From contig RMBW01000072.1 in the NCBI GenBank assembly GCA_004009845.1, forward strand, positions 124,001 through 188,000: a DNA stretch of 64,000 bases, written 5' to 3'. This document shows, piece by piece, positions 46,017 through 58,700 of the stretch. Position numbers and translations under genes: made by a program. Position 1 is the first letter of the stretch, and each line of letters begins with the position of its first letter. The DNA is from Davidsoniella eucalypti. Taxonomy: Eukaryota > Ascomycota > Sordariomycetes > Microascales > Ceratocystidaceae. The notes under the pieces are model-generated. The model was not told the origin of the DNA, searched no databases, and was given only the letters and a program-made list of their open reading frames with translations.

Positions 46017-48008
46017 ATGCAGGCTCCGGTTGTGGTAATGAGTATGTGTTCCCTGGTTATCACTACCCCCAAAGTTATTGCAGATGCATAGCGAAGGCTA
46101 CAGGAGCTCTGGCCGTGTTTTTTACAGCCAAAAACTATCTTGAAAATTCCAAACTGCCCTACATACATGAATATGATTGACTGACGCAATACGTTATAGA
46201 CACCGGCGGTCCCCAGGAGCGCCAAACGGGCCGTAAAGCTCAGATGTCTAACATCACTGCCGCCAAGATGTGTGTTGCTACCCCCTCGATCACTGTTCTG
46301 CCCCTCCATAGACCCGACAAGCAATCTACGTTTGAATGCAAATCCCTAGATTGCTACCACGAAATGCCATCACCACAATGGCAATCAACTCTGTACTAAC
46401 CAGACTGTAGTGTTGCTGACATCATCCGGTCATGCTTGGGCCCCAAGGCTATGCTGAAGATGCTACTGGACCCTATGGGCGGTATCGTCTTGACCAACGA
46501 TGGCCACGCCATCCTCAGAGAAATCGAGGTTTCTCACCCGGCTGCCAAGAGCATGATTGAGCTGTCCCGAACACAAGATGAGGAAGTCGGTGATGGTACC
46601 ACTACCGTCATCATTCTAGGTAAGTGAAAACTACCCTCCTAAGATAATGCTATGAGTTATCGAAGAAACGATACTAACAAATCCTTGTTCAGCTGGTGAA
46701 ATCCTGGCCATGGCTCTTCCCGAGCTAGAGCGCAATATCCACCCCGTGACTATTATCTCCGCTTTCAAGCGTGCGCTAGAAGACGCCTTGAAGATCATCG
46801 ACGAAATCTCTATCCCTATCGACGTTAGCGACGACACGGCTATGATTGGCCTTATCAACTCCTCTATCGGCACCAAGTTTGTTTCGCGGTGGTCTGAGCT
46901 CATGTGTAAGCTTGCCCTCAATGCTGTTCGGACGGTCACTTGGGAGATTGCCAACGGCAAGACTGAGGTCGATATCAAGCGTTATGCTCGCATCGAGAAG
47001 GTGCCTGGTGGTGAGATTGAAGACAGCATAGTCCTTGACGGTGTCATGCTGAACAAGGATATCACCCATCCCAAAATGCGCCGCCGGATAGAAAACCCCC
47101 GCATCGTTCTACTAGATTGCCCTCTTGAGTACAAGAAGGGTGAGTCGCAAACCCAGATTGAGATCTCCAAGGAGGAGGACTGGAACCGTATCCTGCAGAT
47201 CGAGGAAGAGCAGGTCAAGGCCATGTGCGACGCCATCATTGCTCTCAAGCCTGATCTGGTCATAACTGAGAAGGGTGTTTCTGATCTTGCCCAGCACTAC
47301 TTTGTCAAGGCCAACATCACTGCTCTTCGCAGAGTCCGCAAAACCGACAACAACCGTATTGCTCGTGCCACCGGTGCCACCATTGTCAACCGTGTTGATG
47401 ACCTACAAGAGTCCGATGTCGGTACTCAGTGCGGCCTGTTTGAGATTGAGAAGATTGGTGACGAGTACTTCAGTTTCCTTACTAAATGCCAGAACCCCAA
47501 GGCGTGCACAATCCTGCTACGCGGTCCCTCTAAGGATATCCTGAATGAGATTGAGCGCAACCTGCATGACGCTATGGGTGTTGCCCGTAACGTTATGTTC
47601 AACCCTCGCCTGTCTCCCGGTGGTGGTGCTACAGAGATGGCTGTTTCTGTGAAACTTAACCAACTCGCCAAGGGCGTTGAGGGTGTTGCGCAATGGCCGT
47701 ACAAGGCGGTCGCCGATGCTCTAGAGGTCATTCCCCGCACACTTGTTCAGAACGCTGGTAGCAGCCCCGTCAGAGTACTGACTGACCTTCGTGCCAAGCA
47801 CGCTGAGGGTAACCACACCTGGGGTGTCAACGGTGACAACGGCACCATTGCCGACATGAAGGAGTACGGTGTCTGGGAGCCCGAGGCTATCAAGCTCCAG
47901 AGCATCAAGACTGCTATCGAGTCTGCTTGCCTATTGCTGCGTGTTGATGACATCTGCAGTGCGAAGAAGGCCATGCAGGGCGGCGGTGGCGGCGGTGGCG
48001 AAGAGTAA
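46017..48008 (+). CDS. cct3: T-complex protein 1 subunit gamma (CCT3), cytosolic chaperonin
   Basis: Four exons: 46017-46041, 46200-46269, 46411-46619 and 46693-48008, exactly 540 codons (539 aa). Three small 5' exons are joined through phased introns to MQAPVVVMNTGGPQERQTGRKAQ, ADIIRSCLGPKAMLKMLLDP and the ATPase motif EEVGDGTTTVIIL. Later blocks include the gamma-type LLDCPLEYKKGESQTQIEI, DLVITEKGVSDLAQHYFVK, NPKACTILLRGPSKDILNE, the SPGGGATEMAVS region and a Gly-rich GGGGGGG end. This subunit forms part of the eight-member TRiC/CCT ring that folds actin and tubulin in the cytosol. The start follows a CTCGTCAAG-ATG context. An HSE-like palindrome is found upstream. Confidence 0.97.
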
Positions 48009-48492
48009 AGGAAACAGTAATATCAAGCAGGAGTAAGATACCACATGTTAATTTCACATAGACGTGTGTGGAGGCAACTATCATACAAAGAAAATAATAG
48101 ACATACCATCTTAATGAGCTTCAAAAAGGGACATACATTCTTTAGAGTAATTTTTTGGCTAAAATATTCAATGTCACGAGCGCAGTTGCGTTCTCATGAT
48201 TCATAAAATCCACTCAGCTATGCTTGTTTGATGTGTATACAAGATCTTATTGGGATTGAAAGATATCTGAAATAGATGGTAATATGATGATAGTAGTAAT
48301 TATAGTTGTAATAACCACAGAGAAGTCCCCTAACGCCCCAAGCTATTCTATGCTTTTCCAGCAAAGAAAAGAAACCGACCAAGTAGAGAATTAACAAACA
48401 AAATGAATACAACGAAGAAAGAAAGGAAACGATGTTGTAGATGGGTATATGCGGAGAAGTTCAAAAGGTAATGAGAAGAAGATATTGGCGTA
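48009..48492. other. Convergent intergenic region
   Basis: 3' flanks of cct3 (+) and the PRKRIP1-type gene (-); AT-rich, no feature seen. Confidence 0.5.
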
Positions 48493-49191
48493 TTAGTCTT
48501 CGTCGTCGTGTATGATAAGGCCAACAGGAGGCTGCGCTATTGGTGTTTCCGCAACCTTGGCGATTGGTGTGCTATCTTCTATAGCTGTGGTCAAAGCAGC
48601 AACATCGGGGGTTTTCTCATCATCGTCCGCTCCCGTCGAAGCCTCTATGCGCTTTGGGATAGATGCGGACTTCTTTTCTTTCGTTTGATCAGAGGTGCCA
48701 TTTTGTTGTGCTGATGATGATGGTTTATTTGCCGCACCCGAACTACCTGTCTTTCCTTTTGCCTTGCGCGCCTTCAGCTTCTCGCGCTTCTCACGATTCT
48801 TCTTCGTCTTCTCCTCATCTCTACGTTCCCTCTCTGATTTCTCCTCCGAGAACGCCCGATCCGCGTCTTCCGCGCGCACCTCTTCGTCCATGCGACGTAG
48901 ACGCTCGTACTCGCGACGTCTGGCCGCTTTATACACGTGGAATTCACCGGATCCCGCACCGGCGCTACTTCCCTGTACGTTGGTGACGATTTCCGGTGGT
49001 GGTGGGAGTGCGCGTCGGTTACCACTGCCAGAGCTGGATATCGGGATCTCGATGGGCTTGTCGGGCTTGGCGAAGAGGGCGTCTACGTGGGCGGCTTGGT
49101 TCGATGTCGGGCTGAGTAGACGTCGCTTGCTCGGCCGTTTACTGCGTTTATCGGCGTAGGTAGTAATGGAGTCAGGACCACCGGCGGACAT
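48493..49191 (-). CDS. PRKRIP1 / DUF1168-family spliceosome-associated protein
   Basis: Single exon, 232 aa, starting MSAGGPDSITTYADKRSKRP and ending LIIHDDED. The family core is visible: PTSNQAAHVDALFAKPDKPIEI, PPPPEIVTNVQGSSAGAGSG, then FHVYKAARRREYERLRRMDE (start of a long charged helix) continuing EEKSERERRDEEKTKKNREK. The C-terminal third is low-complexity and acidic. In metazoans PRKRIP1 is a long-helix component of the catalytic and post-catalytic spliceosome that also binds dsRNA; a role in nuclear pre-mRNA splicing is inferred here. The length fits fungal members. Promoter sequence upstream contains ATCACGTGAT near 49587. Confidence 0.85.
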   Translation of the reverse strand: MSAGGPDSITTYADKRSKRPSKRRLLSPTSNQAAHVDALFAKPDKPIEIPISSSGSGNRRALPPPPEIVTNVQGSSAGAGSGEFHVYKAARRREYERLRRMDEEVRAEDADRAFSEEKSERERRDEEKTKKNREKREKLKARKAKGKTGSSGAANKPSSSAQQNGTSDQTKEKKSASIPKRIEASTGADDDEKTPDVAALTTAIEDSTPIAKVAETPIAQPPVGLIIHDDED

Positions 49192-52114
49192 TGTGAGAGA
49201 TTGAGCGGATGTCTGTTGACAATGGAAAAAAAAAATCGAAGATTGTAGACACGAATACAGACAGATAGGTGGATGATGATGAAGATATTCTTGGCAAAAT
49301 TGAGAGTAGTGGTGTTGATCTTAGTACTGTCAACTTTGCAAATGAAGGTTAAATTGTGATATTATAAGCACAATCACGGATGAAAACCAACAGGTAAATA
49401 GAAACTTGACAAAAAGAAAGATAAACTGCGAGGCTGTGATCTAAGAATTACAAGGCTGAACAAGAAAGAAAAAAAAAGCATCAAGGAACCTGCCTAAATT
49501 GGCTTAACCTGGTTCCAAACTGGTTCCAAACTCGCTGCAAGCGCTTTAGCCCCAGCAGCAACAGGTAACTGCCTTGAACTCTGGTATCACGTGATGTACA
49601 GAAAAATGTCGGTACCTGAAGCTAGTATGAAGACGGCAGCTTATACAAGCGTCTTCACCAGAACAATCCAAACTGGCCCATACTTTTTGGTGCGGATGAA
49701 GAATCAGTTAACTAATGACAATTAAACCAGCTACACTATTTTGTGGAGGATATCAGCGATCACTATAGGCAGTTACATAGGTCTATCTCTATCATCCATA
49801 GTGAAGGCCACGAGAATGCCCTCATAGCGTGAAACCTTTGATTGTCTGTTTCCTTTTGCCAGCTTAGCAATGTGGATCTACAAACGTGAGGGACAAAACT
49901 AAAAGCCGACAGTTACTTATAATAGAATAGCATATACAGATACATGTATAAGTAGATCAAGTAAGACGACAAAGCTCCTGGTGTTTGGAGAGAGCTAGGA
50001 AGTAAGGGAGAAGGGAGCTATCTACTAGAAAACTGGCATCGAAGCTATAGCAATTGACAAGCAAAGCTTACGGTGAAGTGGGATGTCAGTATAAGCTCCC
50101 ATTGTTCTTTGCGTGGGTTTTGAAACATCAATGCCAAGAATAGTGTGTTTTGGCCGGTTTTGAAGAGGGTCGATGGACAGTTTCGAATTGGGCCACTTAG
50201 TGCTGGGCAGTGCGATGACCGGCGAATAACGACAAGTTTTGCAGTTGTGAATAGTACGAAAGGATTCTTCTTTTTGATAGTTGGACGGTAAAATATTGGA
50301 GTAGTCATCGGCTCAAGTGAAGATACTTGTGGTTGCGTATCACGACAGATAGTATATTTATCCTATCGTTACTATCATTTGACCCCAATGAACAAAGATG
50401 AAATTGACAGTATTGGGTGGTTTATGTGGTAGATGTGATAGATAGCTATACACACGTCAGACAAATGACAGCCAGCGTCACCAAGAACAAGTAGATAACG
50501 GTCATTTTGCAAGTAGCACGGGTGCTATCAGGGTGTGGCAGTGCTTGGATAACAACAGTGACAGCCAAGAGTAAGTGTGTTGCAAATAACTGAGTCGGCA
50601 GGCTGTGCCAGTCCCGCTGTTTTACAGTGACCTCTAGGCTAAGGAAGAAGCGTATCTTGCTGATGCTATTATCTGATCTACGACCAGGTATGCAAAAGCC
50701 AGGGGATACTGGCTCTGTAGGCTAATCAAAGATTGAATGAAGCTAGGGTGACTAGGGTAGTGGGCTGATAATCTTGCTATAAAATCCGGCTAGATGGAAG
50801 CCTGGTATATTCTCCAAGTCTGGCTTTCGTCATGATTCATTAGCGAATATGCCAGTAAAAGAAAACTAATAGATAGATATAGAGACGATGTTTATGCCTA
50901 GGTACAATGGTATCATGAAATGTCTCTGGAAATCGCCTAACACAACAAGATAAAGCATCGAAACACTGTGCACTAGGGTCCTACATCATTGATACAGCGC
51001 AGTGCCTCCACTAAAGCGACCTCCTGTAGATAAGTACGGATGGCTACAAACGCTGCTATCCAATCAGCGAGCCGCCCCTGCGCCAAACCCTGCCCAATTC
51101 ACGAAGTTGATTGGCTAAGATGTCCCAATGTCCCAACCCATGATTCGGGAGACCGGCCCCACTCGGGAAACCCTGAAGGCGAGACAGACGAACGGCATTA
51201 GTCATGTTGGGCCGTTTTCCTGCGATTTCTAGACTAAATCTGTCGAAAGGTGAAATAGCCGGGAAGAGGTTGACATGTGTAGATGCAGGGCTTTTGTATA
51301 GAGCGATGGTACCCCAGGAAGGAGAGGGAGGAGGGAGCAGAGGCAGAAGGAAGCGGAGGAGGGGATTCGATCCAGGCTGGCTATCTTCGTCTGGATATTG
51401 AGGGCTTTGCCGAATCAACTGTTGCTAGTTTTGGGCGACTTTGAATGTACGCTGATCTTCGTAACGAAGCCAAACAGCCTTGTGACTATATAGATCCAAC
51501 CTAGTTTCTACATATAGGCTTGCTAGTCTTAAGCCGCCCAGTAACAACGATAGAGAAGAAGGAGCACAGACACCGTCTCCTTGTTTCTTTTGATCGGCGC
51601 TCCAACAGGCCGCTCTACATATTACAACTATAATACATAGTAGAGGCTAGAAATAGTAGCAGCGCAAATATAGCACTCTCTATCCAAGCTGCCCCCCAGG
51701 AGCTTCTTGCCCCCCAGCCAACGTCTCGTCTCGGCCGCTCTTGGACGTCTTTTTTTTCTTCTTCTCTATTTATCTACTCGTGCATATCTTTCTGTGAATT
51801 CCAGCTTTCCGTTCATTTTTTCTTGCATCTTCATCTCTGATTCATTCTAAACTCTCGTAATATTTGCATGCGTGCTCTATTCTCACCATTTTATACCATT
51901 TTTGTTTGCATTTCTTCCTGCATTGCTTCCCGCAGTTATTACCACATCCAACCACCTACCACAAAGTCTCGTCTCGTCTATTTATCGTGTGCTGGAAAAC
52001 AACGCCAAAACATCGCCGTCGCTCCAATACCTTCCGTTCTCACTTCATCTTCTATTCTCTCTCTTTCAGCACTCATTTCTGGTCCTCCAACCCTAGTGTT
52101 CGCCTATTTTCATC
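49192..52114. other. 2.9-kb divergent intergenic region
   Basis: No gene is supported. It holds an 11-bp tandem duplication CTGGTTCCAAA x2 (about 49509-49530), a palindromic E-box ATCACGTGAT (about 49587-49596), and a long pyrimidine-rich leader from about 51740 to the next ATG. Confidence 0.5.
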
Positions 52115-54205
52115 ATGGGCAAGCCAAGACTGATCATCCTCATCCGCCACGCCCAATCTGAGGGCAACAGTACGTATCTCTATATGGCCGTAGCCCATAT
52201 GCCGCTTTCTTCCCGCTAACAACGCTCGCATAGAGAACCGTGATATCCATCAGACCATCCCTGATCATCGGGTCAAGCTGACTCAGGAGGGCTGGCAGCA
52301 GGCTTACGAAGCCGGCCGGCGTCTGAAGGAGATGCTGCGCCCGGATGACACTTTGCACTTCTTCACCTCTCCGTATCGCCGGACCCGCGAAACCACAGAC
52401 GGCATTCTTTCGACGCTCACCGAGGATGGGTCACCCTTCAAGCGTCCCAACATCAAGGTCTATGAGGAGCCGCGCCTGCGTGAACAGGACTTTGGCAACT
52501 TCCAGCCATGCAGCGCCGAGATGGAGCGCATGTGGCAGGAACGTGCAGACTACGGTCACTTCTTCTACCGGATTCCAAACGGCGAGAGCGCTGCCGATGC
52601 CTATGATCGAGTGAGCGGTTTCAATGAGTCCCTATGGCGCCAGTTTGGCGAAGACGACTTTGCTAGTGTCTGTGTCTTAGGTACGATGCCATTGATAATC
52701 AGACAAACCCAACTTGGGGCCATTGCTAACAAACTAACCCTATCACAGTTACCCACGGTCTTATGTCACGTGTCTTTCTGATGAAGTGGTACCATTTCAA
52801 CGTCGAGTACTTCGAGGACCTGCGCAACGTCAACCATTGCGAATTCTTGATCATGAACAAGGAAGATAATGGCAAATACATTCTACAGAACAAACTACGA
52901 ACTTGGTCAGAGCTACGGCGCGAGCGGGAACTGCTTCTACGTAAAGAAACCGCTGCATCCAACAAAGACGATAAAGACCAGTCGGAGGTTGGCCGCGATG
53001 CTCCAAAGGACGCTACCAAGTTGCCGCGTAACAAGAGCGTCGCCGCTCTCCGCCGCTGGGGTGGGTGTCCCAACGGTTGCGATCACTCACGTCACTTCAG
53101 CCGCCTCAACCGCCGGGACGACCTAGAATTGCTTCGCCAAAAGGACGAGGCCGGTGCACACAAGCATAGTACAGACTTAGCTAATGCCGGCCGTGCCAAT
53201 GCCGCCAAGAAGAAGACTACCGGCGAACCGTCAAGCGTTACGCCAGAGGCTGTCACTGATGGCGACGGCATTGCTGCTGTTACCGCATCCTCCGACGCCC
53301 CGCCCACTCATAAAGGCGCTGCAGGAACAACGTCCAACGCTGGTGCAACAACAATAGGTCCTTCGTCGTCCTCGTTGCCTCCATCTTCGAAGCCCCCACT
53401 ATTGGTACGAAGATCTACCCGCCGTGTGTACAACTCAGACGATGACCCGAACGACCCGCATCAGCATGGTAGTTCCCAGGGCGGTGTTCCAGTAGACGCT
53501 ATCAACGTACTAGATATCAAGCGCGCCCAGGAAGAAGTCATCTCCTCACCCGACGCAACGCCCTCCTTTATCTCACCCGAAGATCGCCTACGCAGCTTGA
53601 TGTCACCGGAGTATGCCGACGATAGCGAAGGGGGAGGCTTGGACATGGATAGCAGCAATCCTTCTATCAGAGTCAACAGCAACAGCCGTATCGGTATCAT
53701 CACTCATCGCCACCACGTCGGCCGTGACGGCGGCGGCTCGTACTCAGGCCATGCCTCTCTAGTAAACACCGACGATGAGAGCAGTGCGGCCGAGCGGTCC
53801 AACGGCCGACACAGACATCACCAGCCCCAATCACTCAACAGTCTACTCTCAAAAGTCGCCAAAAAGAGCGCACGGGCTGTCGCCAACGCCAATAACGGCG
53901 CCCACACTGTCCCTAACGGCGATGGCAACGGTGACAACAAGAACGGCAATGATAAACTAGGGTTCAACTTGAGCGGTAGTAACAACGAAGACGCAGATGA
54001 TGAAGATGAATTCAGCGATGCTATAGTCGGCACAGGAATGAGCGATGGAAATAGCACTAACGGAGACTTAATTAGTCAGAGTGGAATGGGTCGGGGTGCT
54101 CGAGCAAATCGCTTAGGCGATGGTGGTAGTGGGAGTGACGACGAGGAAGAAGATCTAGATGCTGCCGAAAAAAATGATCGTAGTCTTCGCGGAAGTGTCT
54201 ATTGA
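52115..54205 (+). CDS. Histidine phosphatase (phosphoglycerate-mutase-like) with long disordered C-terminal tail
   Basis: Exons 52115-52169, 52234-52680 and 52749-54205 give exactly 653 codons (652 aa). Introns of 64 and 68 nt keep frame and rebuild RHAQSEGN-KNRDIHQTIP and SVCVL-VTHGLMSR. The N-terminal ~260 residues form a branch-2 phosphatase domain: the catalytic motif is LIRHAQSEGN (His near residue 12), with an Arg pocket FTSPYRRTRET, the acid motif in PRLREQDFGNFQ, and the second His in VTHGLMSRVF. The remaining ~390 residues are low-complexity, Ser/Asn/Gly/Asp-rich with acidic runs (DEEEDLDAAEKND). The sequence resembles fungal Det1-type (yeast YDR051C) phosphatases more than glycolytic mutases. 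The substrate is not evident. Confidence 0.88.
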
Positions 54206-55731
54206 AATTTCTAGTGTAAGAGGGAAACAGACAAATAGAAACAACAATATATATGAAGTCTAGGGTAACTGAATAAAATACAAGTCAATACCGTATATCT
54301 CCTAGTAACCCTAAATGTCATTAACGAAATATCATAGTATGTGGTTACTTTAAGCTGAAAAAAAAAGCTAACTGTACGTTAATAAAATTCATTGTGGAAA
54401 GAATACCGATAACCCGGTAAAAACGAGTCTATGTCCAGGAACGATAGAAATATAGTATTTGCACAATAGAGAAAACTAAAGTCTCTTGAATCGAATGTAG
54501 AGAGTATCATGGTCCTTTTACATTTATTTTTCTTTCTAAATACTGTAACTATTGCAGTTTTAGATTATGGTTCTAACCCTATAGATATGCTCTAAACCCT
54601 ACTATAGTGGGCTAGACAAACCTCAATGCAAAAAGAACTATAGATCCCGAAGAATATTACATGAATTTGTTATAAAAAGCACAAAGTAAGGGCATTATTA
54701 ACTAGGCTAAAAATATGAAGTGAAAGTACAGGTTTACATACAAATAGGTAAAGAAGCAAGCAGTTAACTAATCAAGGTCTAGCTAAACTCGGCAGGCGAG
54801 GTACACGAACTCTACCATTATTGGGAGCAAAACTTTAGGTCTACCTTCACGGCCTCTAACGATATCTGGCTCAACGATTCTCAAAAGAGAATCAGCCAAA
54901 GCAGCATCTCTCGGTCCAGCCAATAAAACAGGTCAGTGTGTTCCTCTTTTGTAAGAGTTTCTTATCCCTGTATTTCATGTAAACGAAAGCGACTAGAACA
55001 AGGCTGTGGTTTAGCTAACTCTTTGGACATTCGTTGTGATTTGGAGTATCTTGAGAGAAGAACTTGTTTATGTTGTGTTGTAAGAAGGTCAACACAATTG
55101 TACCTCACGATTAAGGGACCCTAACCGCTGAAGGGCAAGGAGTACTTTTTAGTTTCACTCTTTGGTCTGCTACTTGCATAAGACAAATATATATATTCTA
55201 GGAGCTGCTCGATACTGTCAGTCAAGCCCCTCGGATCCCCATTGCTATGATTGATAGATTGCAAGTTGATTGTTGAAATATTGTAAGTTGGTGGTTTTTT
55301 TTAGTGTTAGTCTATTTAACTTCAAAATATTCTTCAAAATATCAGAAAAGTAGGGGTGTGTTCGGGTAGTTTTCCTTTTTTGGAAGCGGTGTGCCAAATA
55401 TGAAAGGCGGTGTAAAATAGGGTTCTCTTATCGTGCGCATACCAAATACTATCGTTCCTGGACATAGACTCTAAATATATGTAAATAAAACACCAAAATC
55501 CTTATACCTGTTTTGTGAAAGACCCCCCGAAAAGAAAAAGAAAAAAAAGGAAAAAAATCGTAAGAGTATAATGTAGATGAATGAAGATCGTAAAGGTAAA
55601 AAAGAATAGGCGAGAATGAAGATATGAAGAATGGAGAAACGAAAAAAAAAAGAAATGCATCTCAAAGATAGTAAGATAGATGAAAGAAAATGTTAAGAAG
55701 GGATATCGTATGAAAAAAAATGTGATCATTT
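54206..55731. other. Convergent intergenic region with teloboxes
   Basis: 3' flanks of the phosphatase (+) and histidine kinase (-). Telobox words lie at about 54306, 54573, 54592 and 55118. Purine-rich from 55520 to 55700 on the + strand. No ORF is supported. Confidence 0.5.
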
Positions 55732-58700
55732 TTAGAAGAACTTAGCCATGGTTCGACTTAAGTTGACAAAATCTACGGGTTTCGTGATATAATCCGTGAA
55801 CCCGGCAGCAGTACATTGTTCTTGAACTTCCGGCATTACATTAGCTGATAGAGCAATAAACGGCATAGCTGAATAGCCATGTTCTTCTTCCCATGCACGG
55901 ATGTCTCTGCAGGCGGCGTAACCGTCTTTACGTGGCATATGAAGATCACACTGTAGATTAATTCGGGTTAGCTATTGGACAGTGTAGTAATAGAGTGGAT
56001 GGAGATCGGGGAGGGTTAGATACTTACCAAAACCATGCTGAAGTGGCCCGCAGGTTGTTCCATGACCTTTTCGGTGCATTCTTGGCCATCTACAGCCACA
56101 GTAGTTTCTACACCAATCTTGCCCAGGAACTTGATGAGTACCTTACGGTTGACCGGATTATCCTCAACCAACAGTACGCGATACCCGCGGTTTCCAATCA
56201 TCTTGCCCATTTCCATGTAGTGTGCACGCTGGGTCTCCCACTGTCTCTCGGCCGATGATCTATTCCGATCTATACTGAGGTCTCGCAGTCTATCTGGGTC
56301 GAAAATGGCAGCAAACCGCGACGGACGCAGGGGTTTGTTGATAAAGCTCACGCAGCCATCCCGAATCAGTCGAGGTTGTTGGTCTGCAGCAACACGGATG
56401 AGAGCCTGTCGTTGAACAGTATCGCATAGTGCAAGAATGGTTGCTTCTACAATGCAGTCAAGGTTGTCTATCTGTTCCATAGCAGAGACAAGCTCCTGTG
56501 CAGCACCAACATTGAGCACGACATGTGTGAATGGGCCCGGCTTGTCCTTTTGAACCATCTGCAGAACGGCGGCCGCAGTAGGTAAAGCACAGATCTTGTG
56601 AGACACTCCTTTAGGAAGGGTCATTTCGATATGCTGGAAAGTTGCTTCTCGGCTATGATCCTGGGGACAAACAATTAAGATCGAGTAACTCTTGAGGATG
56701 GTCGATGGGGCATCGGTGATGGCGATTGGCGGCGGTGGGGGCATTATGCCAGATGACAGCTTAGGGGAAGCATGCCCGGAAGAGCGGGCTTGGTTCATCT
56801 GCAACATGACATCTGTACCACTAGCCCGTGCCGCTTGTGCTAGATTGACTAGTTCTTGATGGACAGAAGCAAGAGAACAGGCATCTGAGATATCAGATCG
56901 CACTGAAGCCTGTGAGCTCATCATGCTGTCGCGGGACGGCGTGAGATCATGAATGCTATCACTGCCGCTGTCCGGCTTCTCACCCTTCATCAGTGGCAGG
57001 GGCGATGTTGGTATTGGACCGGGAGACGAAGCAGTGTGTGTGCTGTTGGCATCAGGATGGTCATCCGAGTTAGGCAGGGCAAAGCGAGCTGTGAAGCTGA
57101 ACTCGGAGCCTTTTCCAGGAGTGGCCTTGCCAATCATGCGGCCTCCGTGCAGTTCAACAAGTTGGCGTGAGATCACAAGACCAAGACCACTGCCACCGTG
57201 CTGGCGGGTGCTGCTACCATCAATCTGGCTAAATGGCTTGAAGATGAGATCTGCTTCTTTAGAAGTGAAGCCACGGCCAGTATCGATAACCGTGAACTCG
57301 AGCATGATGTCCTTAGCGTTTGCACTACTTTTGTTCTTACTATCAGAATCGTCCGACGCTTCCGGGTCGACATAAATGCGGCAACAACTGAAGACCTCGC
57401 CAACAGACGTAAATTTGATGGCGTTTCCGATTACGTTCAACAGCACCTGGCGCATACGAACTTTGTCGCCCTTGACCCAGGCAGGAACGGACTCATCAAC
57501 AACGTAGTTCAACTCTAGCCCTTTATGGATTGCCATAGTGGAAACAAGTTCGTTCACGTCTTCAATCAATGACCGGGTATGGAACCACTCGAAACTGAGT
57601 CTCATCATGCCAGCAGCCGCCTTTGAAAGATCAAGGATATCATTGATGATCAATAGTAGACTGTTGGCACTGTTCTGAATCGTGTTGGCATAGTCACGCT
57701 GCTCCTCCGACAACGGAGTATCATGCAGAAACGTAATCATGCCCGAAATTCCAATTAGAGGCGTACGAATTTCATGTGACATGTTGCTGAGGAAGCGGCT
57801 CTTGGATTCCATAGCCTCCTTGAGCTTTTCTTCCAACAACTTTTGATCATTGATATCCGTAGCGGAACCAAAGTATACGCCTGTTTTGACCAAGTTGATG
57901 TTTTCTATCTCGACACAGCGCACCAAATGCCACCGGTACTCGCCGCTCTTGGATCTAAGTCGAACTTCGGCTGTATATGCAATTCTACCAGTGCTATCCG
58001 GTGTCGTCTTCACAATGCCTCGTTTGATCAGCTCTTCGATATCAACTGTCATGAAGTCGCTAGGGTGGCTGCTGTTGGTGGTACTACCGGACGATGGCGA
58101 GTCTGGGAACGTCGAGTCGACCGGGGTAGGCGCGGGATTAGCGGTGTTTGACATACTACTCAACAGATCGCGAGATTTGCGTCGAATTTTGCAGTTATCG
58201 GTATTGTTGTGGCAGGTGCTACCATAGTAAACATCGGATTCAAAGCGGCTTAAATCAAGCTTTGGCTGAGGTGAGGGCTCAGGACAGTCGCCCTCAACGC
58301 AGAACTTGGCTAGATCGTCGGGGTGTACACGGTCAAGAAAATTGATACCCAAGCACTCCTCAAACGGAAGATCGGTATATGAAAGCCACTGGTCGTTGGC
58401 AAAAGTCACGCCGTCAGACGAAGTGGCCATGAAAACAATTTGCGGGATAAGGTTGGCAAGAAGCCTATGTTTTGCTTCAGATGCCTCGATCTCTTCTTGG
58501 CGAGCAGCTTTCAACTCCGCAATGTGTTGGTCGTGTATATCCATATATGATCCGAGGAACTGGATAATAACACCACGCTTATCACGTGAAGCTACAGCAC
58601 GAGCATAGAACCACCGGTAGCAGTCATCAAAACGTTTGATACGCACTGTTCTCGAGAACTGATCGCCAGTACGCAGTGAATGCTGCCAAGCTTTCAGGTA

